Below are positions 58,623 through 64,000 of a stretch of DNA of 64,000 nucleotides, in pieces; the first letter of the stretch is position 1; each line of letters begins with the position of its first letter. This DNA comes from Gammaproteobacteria bacterium (lineage in GTDB: Bacteria; Pseudomonadota; Gammaproteobacteria; Steroidobacterales; Rariloculaceae), in NCBI GenBank assembly GCA_022819855.1, contig JAJEGN010000014.1:250501-314500 (forward strand), read 5' to 3'. The notes beneath the pieces were generated by a model. The model was not told the origin of the DNA, did no database searches, and worked only from the letters and a program-made list of their open reading frames with translations. Position numbers and translations under genes: made by a program.

Positions 58623-59591
58623 ATGCGGAAACTCCAGGTTCTCGCAGCAGTCGCGTTCGTCATCCAGGCCGGAGCAGCCGGAACTGCATCCGCACAGGCG
58701 CGGTTGTGGCAGGAGCCCGGACCCTGCGATCGGGCGTGCCTGACCGGGATCGTCGACACCTATCTCGAAGCGCTCGTCGCGCACGACCCGACCGCCGCAC
58801 CGCTGGCCGACGACGTCGCCTTCATCGAAAACGCCGAGCGCATGAGCATTGGCGAAGGACTCTGGGCGAACGCCTCCGCCGTGCCGTCCATGTTCGCAAT
58901 CTACGTGCCCGATCCCGTCGCGGGTCAGGTCGGTTTCATCGGCATGATGGAGGAATCGGGCGATCCGATTCAGCTTGGCCTCAGGCTCAAGGTCGAGGAC
59001 GGCGCGATCACCGAGGCCGAGCACATCGTCGTTCGCAATCTCAGCGAGAACAATCTCGCGAACCTGCAGACGCCGCGCCCGGGCCTTCTGGCGACGGTGC
59101 CGGAGGCCGAGCGGCTGCCACGCGAACTCATGCTCGTTCTCGGCGGCTCCTACTACGACTCGATCGAGCAGAGCGACGGCGACGCGACGCTCTACGCCGA
59201 CGACTGCGAACGGCGCGAGAACGGCATGGTGACGGCCGGCGGCGATGGCGTCGGGTTCGACGGGCTGCCGCGCCTGGGCTGCCGCGACCAGATGAACACG
59301 CGCGTCTTCACCTACATCGACAGCATCGACTACCGGCGGGTGTGGATTGCCGACGAGGTCACGGGGCTCGTGTTCGGCCTGTCGCACTTCCGCCATTCGA
59401 TGCAGGACAGGGAAATCACGGTCTTCGGCCGCGACGGCGAACTCACCACGAGAGAGATGAACTTCGACCCGTTCGACCTGCCGGCCATGCACATCTTCAA
59501 GATCGAGGACAGCCGGATCCGCGAGATCGAGGCCATGGGCGTGCTGCGACCCTACATGTCGACGAACGGCTGGACGGACTTTCTGAAATAG
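58623..59591 (+). CDS. Secreted protein with NTF2/SnoaL-like part (DUF8021-like)
   Basis: A 322-residue exported protein: the signal peptide ends near TASAQA. GPCDRACLTGIVDTYLEALV and DPTAAPLADDVAFIENAERM begin an NTF2-like cone that continues with GEGLWANASA; ITEAEHIVVRN is typical of this unknown-function family. A second, similar stretch with FTYIDSIDYRRVWIADEVTG appears in the C-terminal half, suggesting two such cones. Function unknown. Confidence 0.7.
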   Translation: MRKLQVLAAVAFVIQAGAAGTASAQARLWQEPGPCDRACLTGIVDTYLEALVAHDPTAAPLADDVAFIENAERMSIGEGLWANASAVPSMFAIYVPDPVAGQVGFIGMMEESGDPIQLGLRLKVEDGAITEAEHIVVRNLSENNLANLQTPRPGLLATVPEAERLPRELMLVLGGSYYDSIEQSDGDATLYADDCERRENGMVTAGGDGVGFDGLPRLGCRDQMNTRVFTYIDSIDYRRVWIADEVTGLVFGLSHFRHSMQDREITVFGRDGELTTREMNFDPFDLPAMHIFKIEDSRIREIEAMGVLRPYMSTNGWTDFLK

Positions 59592-59654
59592 CCCGTACAT
59601 TCCGCAAGACCCTGACCACACACATCATCGCTAAACACTTTCGAAGGAACGACC

Positions 59655-60149
59655 ATGGCAACAACACCGGACCGCTGGGGAAAGATCAAGACGCGCTTCG
59701 CCACCTTCGCTGCCTGGGTCGATGCCGACGGCCGGCTCACGAGGTTCAGCTTCGACTCGCGGCAGGCGGCAGAAGTCGACCCGTCGGCAATTCGCGACGA
59801 TGACGCCATCGCCGACGTTCGCCGTCAGGTCGAGGAGTATTGCGCCGGTGAGCGGCAGTCCTTCGATCTCGAGCGAGCCGCCGCGGGCACGGCCTTTCAG
59901 CATGCCGTCTGGGAGGCGCTGGCGGCGATTCCATTCGGGGAGACCCGAAGCTATGGCGAGATCGCCAGTGAGATCGGCCGGCCCGGCGCGGCGCGAGCCG
60001 TCGGCATGGCGAACGCCAACAACCCCATCGCGCTCATCGTGCCGTGTCACCGCGTGATCGGGGCGGACGGCAGCCTCACGGGATTCGGCGGCGGACTCGA
60101 TCTCAAGGAAGGCCTGCTTGCGCACGAGCGTACTGCCGTGACAAATTGA
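59655..60149 (+). CDS. ogt: Methylated-DNA--protein-cysteine methyltransferase
   Basis: A 164-residue Ogt-type DNA repair protein that removes methyl groups from O6-methylguanine. The acceptor is C131 in IVPCHRVIGADGSLTGFGGG; AFQHAVWEALAAIPFGETRS and GRPGAARAVGMANANNP form the DNA-binding helix-turn-helix. It lacks an N-terminal Ada domain. The gene lies between secreted-protein genes without obvious link. Confidence 0.93.
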   Translation: MATTPDRWGKIKTRFATFAAWVDADGRLTRFSFDSRQAAEVDPSAIRDDDAIADVRRQVEEYCAGERQSFDLERAAAGTAFQHAVWEALAAIPFGETRSYGEIASEIGRPGAARAVGMANANNPIALIVPCHRVIGADGSLTGFGGGLDLKEGLLAHERTAVTN

Positions 60150-60178
60150 GACTCAACTTGACAAGCTGGGAGACGAAA

Positions 60179-60574
60179 GTGACTGCACGAGCTTTGGGAT
60201 GGGTCGTCTTGTCCGGGTGCCTGATGGCCGCTGCGCCACTGAAGGCGCATCATTCCACCGCCGCCATCTATGACCCGGCGAAAGAGGTCAGAGTCACGGG
60301 CGAGCTGGCCAAGCTCCAGTTCGTCAATCCGCACGGATCGATAACGGTTACGGTCGACAACGGCGACGGCACGACGACCGACTGGACGTTCACGACCGGT
60401 TCGGCCACGAGGCTCGCCACGAGAGGGATCACCACAGTCGGCCCGAACGCCCTCAGGATCGGCGAAGAGTTGACCGTGACGGGCACGCCCGCACGGAACG
60501 GGAGTCCGTTGGGCGGCCTCAAGACGATAACGCGGGCGAATGGCCAGGTCCTGACCAACAGCGGCGGCAATTAG
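60179..60574 (+). CDS. Secreted DUF6152-type protein
   Basis: A 131-residue exported protein; GTG 60179 follows GCTGGGAGAC at good spacing. The signal peptide ends APLKA and the mature protein starts HHSTAAIYDPAKEVRVTGEL with LQFVNPHGSITVTVDNGDGT, as in the DUF6152-type proteins at 30028 and 47173. It stands 28 bp before the large secreted protein at 60603 and is probably cotranscribed with it. Confidence 0.75.
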   Translation: MTARALGWVVLSGCLMAAAPLKAHHSTAAIYDPAKEVRVTGELAKLQFVNPHGSITVTVDNGDGTTTDWTFTTGSATRLATRGITTVGPNALRIGEELTVTGTPARNGSPLGGLKTITRANGQVLTNSGGN

Positions 60575-60602
60575 CGAACCGCGTTCCCGACCGGAGATCA
60601 CC

Positions 60603-62438
60603 ATGGCTTCCAGGAGAAGAATGATGCGGACAGGTGTCGCAATCGTTGCGGCGCTCACGATCGGCGTGCCGGCCCTGTCCGGCGCTCAGGAAACAGCGGC
60701 GGAATTCGGCAACGTCGAGATAAGCGCAGCGCTGCCAAGCGGGGAACAGGGTCGCCGCCGAGGCGAAGTCGACGCGGAGTACACGCCCGTACCCGGCGCA
60801 AGGGACCTCAAGTCGGTCATATTCAACTGGGCCTGGCACATGGGCATGCTGCGCAGCACCGAGGAATACGACCTGATCATGTCGCTCGTCTACGAAGGCA
60901 CGGGGACCGTCGAGGTGGACGGACAGCCCTGCAATGTGACGAGGTACCGCTCCGACATCGCTTACCAGACGTCCGGCGAGCGGATCCGGATCACCGGCGC
61001 CCGGCCCGATGGCCAGGATTGCTCCACGATCGAAGTCCTCAGTGGCGCCTATGCCTGGAACGAGGACATTCAGGGCGCCGAACTCGTCCCGGGCGAAGGC
61101 ACGGCCACGCCGATGCCGGCGACCGTGGAGGAGCGGATGATTCGCCTGTGGGCGAACCCGCAGGGTGCGTGGAAGGCCGCAATGGCCGGCACCCAGTACC
61201 CGAACCCACCGCAAATGGCAGCGCGACCGCAACGCGTGCCGGCCGATGTGATGACGGCAGGCAGAACCTCGGTCACGTGGTCTGGCGACACGCCGGTGCT
61301 GACGTTCCCGATCCCGGGCGTGCCCGATGCAACGGCGACGGCCACGCTCGACGACAGATTCATGGCCGAGAGCGTCGTCGTGGAAAACGGCGCGGACACG
61401 TACGAGTTCACGTACGGCGACTACCGGGACTGGAACAATCCGCTCCACCCGGCCGAGGCGTTCTACGCCGGCAGGATGACGGAGAGGAAGAACGGCGCCG
61501 TCGTCCGCGACATCACGACGACGGTGACGGAAACGGGGCAGGTCTATGTCGTGATGCCCGTGCCGGCCAGCGTCGAGGCCGCAATCACGCCGACGCATCA
61601 GCCTCCCGACTGGACCCTGTCGCCCGGGACGCCCCCGCCGGCGACCGCGGCCGCCCCCACGCCGCGCCGCGCCGACGGGAAGCCGGACCTGACCGGCAAC
61701 TGGAGTCGGGCGCCCAATCCGATCACGGGCAACGGCAGCCGCCGATGCGGCCCGACGCAGGTGAAGGGTGGAGGAATCAACCCCGAGTTCGGCTGCACGG
61801 GCGGTCAGGACAACTTCTGGGTGGAATACGCGTGGATCTCGCCGTCGCGCTTCGGCGTGCTCGGCCGCCCGGTTTACAAGCCCGAGTTCTGGGACGAGAT
61901 TCAGGAACTCGACATGTGGACGAACAAGTACGATCCGGTCATGACCTGCAAGCCGCTGGGACTCCCGCGGCACGGAACGCCCACGCGGATCGTCCAGGGC
62001 GACATCGATGTCTTCTTCTTCTATCGGCAAAACGCCGATTACGGCGGCGGGAACTGGGAATTCCGCAATATCCCCACGGACGGCCGCGCGCGGACCCCGC
62101 TGCAGGAGAGCCTCGCGACGTTCTATGGACAAAGCATCGGCGACTGGGACGGCGATACGCTCGTCATCGACTCCATCAATTTCGACAATACGTCGTGGTT
62201 GGGACGGGGGGGCCTCATCCACTCCGCCAGCATGCATATCGTCGAGAGACTCACGCGCGTCGGCAACGAACTCCACTACGACATGACGATCGACGATCCG
62301 GAGATGTTCGTGGAGCCCTGGGTGATGCCGACCCGCGTCCTGCGGCTGGAGGACAGGGCCGACGGCGGACTCATTCCGGAGCGCTCGCCTTGCGAGGTGT
62401 ACGAGCAGGACAACGAGACGAGCCAGGTTCGCCACTGA
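60603..62438 (+). CDS. Large secreted protein of unknown function
   Basis: A 611-residue exported protein with a signal peptide near VAIVAALTIGVPALSGAQ. The N-terminal half (about 40-330) is not recognised. After a Pro/Ala linker with RRADGKPDLTGNWSRAPNP the C-terminal half has MTCKPLGLPRHGTPTRIVQ, GQSIGDWDGDTLVIDSINF and SASMHIVERLTR, homologous to the C-terminal part of the protein at 47173. ATG 60603 has GGAG six bases away; ATG 60621 is an alternative. Periplasmic role with the neighbouring DUF6152-type protein is inferred. Confidence 0.65.
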   Translation: MASRRRMMRTGVAIVAALTIGVPALSGAQETAAEFGNVEISAALPSGEQGRRRGEVDAEYTPVPGARDLKSVIFNWAWHMGMLRSTEEYDLIMSLVYEGTGTVEVDGQPCNVTRYRSDIAYQTSGERIRITGARPDGQDCSTIEVLSGAYAWNEDIQGAELVPGEGTATPMPATVEERMIRLWANPQGAWKAAMAGTQYPNPPQMAARPQRVPADVMTAGRTSVTWSGDTPVLTFPIPGVPDATATATLDDRFMAESVVVENGADTYEFTYGDYRDWNNPLHPAEAFYAGRMTERKNGAVVRDITTTVTETGQVYVVMPVPASVEAAITPTHQPPDWTLSPGTPPPATAAAPTPRRADGKPDLTGNWSRAPNPITGNGSRRCGPTQVKGGGINPEFGCTGGQDNFWVEYAWISPSRFGVLGRPVYKPEFWDEIQELDMWTNKYDPVMTCKPLGLPRHGTPTRIVQGDIDVFFFYRQNADYGGGNWEFRNIPTDGRARTPLQESLATFYGQSIGDWDGDTLVIDSINFDNTSWLGRGGLIHSASMHIVERLTRVGNELHYDMTIDDPEMFVEPWVMPTRVLRLEDRADGGLIPERSPCEVYEQDNETSQVRH

Positions 62439-62582
62439 GAACCGGCCGGGAGTCGTCGTCCGGGGACCCGGAGCGACTGCGGAGTGCGGCGAGGATCGGA
62501 ACCTCGAAATTCGCTTCCACGGAGAGCCTCCGGAACCGCGACGTGTTCCTGTGTGAGCCGACAGTGGGCGTTCGCGAGTTGC

Positions 62583-63053
62583 TCAGCAGGCGTAGTAGCC
62601 GATCATGGCGGCGCGCGGCCGGGACGACGCTCCGACGCTGAAGTCGAAGGTTGCCTGACGCGTCCCTGGCTCCCAGGTCGACGCGCGGTCCCTGAGGACG
62701 ATGCGGCCGTCGCGGACGAGAACTGCGACGGCCGACAGCGGGGAGCCTGGCCGTGACTGATCGCGCGCCCTGCGCAAGGTTCTCGTCGCGCGATTGAAGC
62801 TGAACCCCGCGTCGCGCAGGCTCCGCATCGTTTTCAGCAGCGCGAGGTCCCGAAACGACAGGCGCCAGTGGGCGCGCGGGCGCCTGCGCTGTCCGACGAA
62901 ACCGGCCCTGGCCCAGCGGCGGATCTGTTCCGCCGGCAGTCCTGTAATACCGGCGGCGCGCCGGATCGAGTATTCGCGTTCGCGTACCGCCTGGCGCGCG
63001 TTCCCGGCGTGCCGGACAGTCGCGTTGATCGTGTCGACGGGATTCCTGTCCAT
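62583..63053 (-). CDS. MerR-like DNA-binding regulator
   Basis: A 156-residue protein with an N-terminal MerR-like winged helix: YSIRRAAGITGLPAEQIRRW, then ARAGFV, HWRLSFRDLALLKTMRSL and RDAGFSFNRATRTLRRAR. Unlike metal-sensing MerR proteins it has no cysteine-rich loop; the C-terminal part (AVAVLVRDGRIVLRDRA, ATFDFSV) is a beta-rich domain. Effector and targets unknown. It converges with the large secreted-protein gene and is preceded by a symporter gene on the same strand. Confidence 0.7.
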   Translation of the reverse strand: MDRNPVDTINATVRHAGNARQAVREREYSIRRAAGITGLPAEQIRRWARAGFVGQRRRPRAHWRLSFRDLALLKTMRSLRDAGFSFNRATRTLRRARDQSRPGSPLSAVAVLVRDGRIVLRDRASTWEPGTRQATFDFSVGASSRPRAAMIGYYAC

Positions 63054-63184
63054 GTCTGTGTTTGCCCTGACTGTGCGCTCCTCGCAAGGCGCGGATGTTC
63101 GGAAGCGCTTGAATCGTATGGCGCGCCCCTGGTAGCGGCAAAGGGCGAATTTGGCGAGAACGACGGGGAACTCCGGTTCGCCGC

Positions 63185-64000
63185 TCAGGCGTGCTTGCTC
63201 CGCCGCGTACCGGCGAGCACGATCGCGAGCGACAGCACGAACGGCACGACGCGCTCGAAGACGTCTCCGGGGCCGTCCGGGAACCAGTGCAGGATCACCG
63301 TGCCCGCGAATCCGGTGTTTATGGCGAGAAACGTCGCGAGCGAACTCACCTTGCGTCCGAGCAGCATGAGGATGAGCGGCGGCCCGAAAGCCGAGCCGAT
63401 CGCATGCCAGGCGAACAGCACGCGCGAGAAAATGGACTCCGGAACCTGCAGCGCGAGCACGAGCGCAAACAGGGTCAGCACGCCGACGACGATCCTCGAT
63501 GCGGCGATGGAGCGCGCGCCGCCGCCCGGCAGGTTCCAGTCGTGCGATGCGGCGGACCCTGCGACGAGGAGCTGGCTGTCGGCCGTCGAGACGACCGCCG
63601 ACAACACGGCCGTCACGGCCACCGCGCCGATCGCCGTCGGCAGGAATTCGAGTGCGAAGTCGAGCAGGATCTGCTCGCTGTCGGCGACGGGGCCCAGCGT
63701 GAGCAGCCGGGCGGCCCAGCCGAGCACGAGCATGCCGCCGTAGACGATCACGGCCCAGACGAGCGCCATCGTGCGGGCCCGGGCAAGGGCGGCATCGGAC
63801 TCGAGCGCCATGAAGCGATTGACGACGTGCGGTTGGCCCGGATAGCCGAGACCGATACCGAGCGTGCCGAGCACAAAGAACGCGCCGACGACAAGCGACT
63901 GCTCGCCGGTCAGGAGCAGGCTCCCGCTCACGGCCGATTCCGTAAGCGATGCCCAGACCGGGCTCCAGCCGCCGGCGAGGTAAAGCGCGAACGCCGGCAG
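63185..64000 (-). CDS. PutP-like sodium/solute symporter (5' end outside window)
   Basis: The last 271 residues of an SSS-family symporter; the frame is open to position 64000, so the gene starts beyond the window. GTLGIGLGYPGQPHVVNRFM and FMALESDAALARARTMALVW match PutP-type proline symporters, and SAVVSTADSQLLVAGSAASHDW contains the sodium-site region. It differs from the symporter at 37900. Its substrate may be proline or a related osmolyte; not resolved. Confidence 0.85.
   Translation of the reverse strand: MPAFALYLAGGWSPVWASLTESAVSGSLLLTGEQSLVVGAFFVLGTLGIGLGYPGQPHVVNRFMALESDAALARARTMALVWAVIVYGGMLVLGWAARLLTLGPVADSEQILLDFALEFLPTAIGAVAVTAVLSAVVSTADSQLLVAGSAASHDWNLPGGGARSIAASRIVVGVLTLFALVLALQVPESIFSRVLFAWHAIGSAFGPPLILMLLGRKVSSLATFLAINTGFAGTVILHWFPDGPGDVFERVVPFVLSLAIVLAGTRRSKHA

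Overview
The window is a dense, high-GC chromosomal segment with no phage or plasmid genes, no rRNA, and no insertion sequence that I can recognise. The left end, mreC-mreD-mrdA-rodA-mltB-rlpA-(ybeD-like)-lipB, is a cell-wall elongation and lipoate block typical of Gammaproteobacteria. Many tripartite carboxylate transporters, sodium-coupled symporters, a sodium-pumping decarboxylase, a TonB-dependent receptor and a PQQ dehydrogenase suggest a free-living or host-associated, probably marine, aerobic heterotroph. The taxonomic guess is inference from gene content only.

Layout. 1-9.3 kb: cell-shape genes (mreC cut by the window edge), lipB, a phosphomannose isomerase-like gene and a class IV aminotransferase, mostly with overlapping stop and start codons. 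9.6-11.7 kb: tRNA-Arg(ACG), a CoA-acylating aldehyde dehydrogenase and an orphan Phd-type antitoxin. 11.7-22.4 kb: nine minus-strand genes, in transcription order tctC-tctB-tctA, an MmgE/PrpD protein, a DddP-like M24-fold protein, 2-oxoacid dehydrogenase E1alpha-E1beta-E2 and a beta-hydroxyacid dehydrogenase. They could form one uptake-and-catabolism route for an unknown carboxylate. 22.6-28.7 kb: a TRAP transporter (dctPQM) converging on oadGAB. 29-33 kb: a secreted metallo-beta-lactamase-fold protein, a DUF6152-type protein, pirin, glutathionyl-hydroquinone reductase and an orphan AbrB-type regulator. 33-40 kb: a second TRAP system with a fused DctQM, a secreted beta-propeller and a two-component sodium/solute symporter. 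40-47 kb: an FAD-linked oxidase, a GST, a homocysteine methyltransferase, vapBC, an enlarged YeiH-family transporter with two small companions, and purN. 47-57.3 kb: secreted proteins, an alpha/beta hydrolase, a PQQ dehydrogenase with a C-terminal cytochrome, a TonB-dependent receptor and a second vapBC. 57.4-64 kb: secreted proteins of unknown function, ogt, a MerR-like regulator and a PutP-like symporter cut by the right edge.

The most unusual signal is structural. At four places (about 37.8, 42.2, 44.8 and 46.4 kb) a short stretch containing a stop/start junction has been tandemly duplicated. The periods are 77, 41, 56 and 62 bp, all equal to 2 modulo 3. That spacing makes the extra start codon read exactly into the duplicated stop codon, giving chains of tiny ORFs joined by ATGA, GTGA or TGATG overlaps. 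In three cases the chain leads into the next real gene. Other repeats are a four-copy 30-bp tandem array ahead of oadG and two copies of a palindromic REP-like element. Three genes share DUF6152-like and associated domains, in fused and split arrangements.
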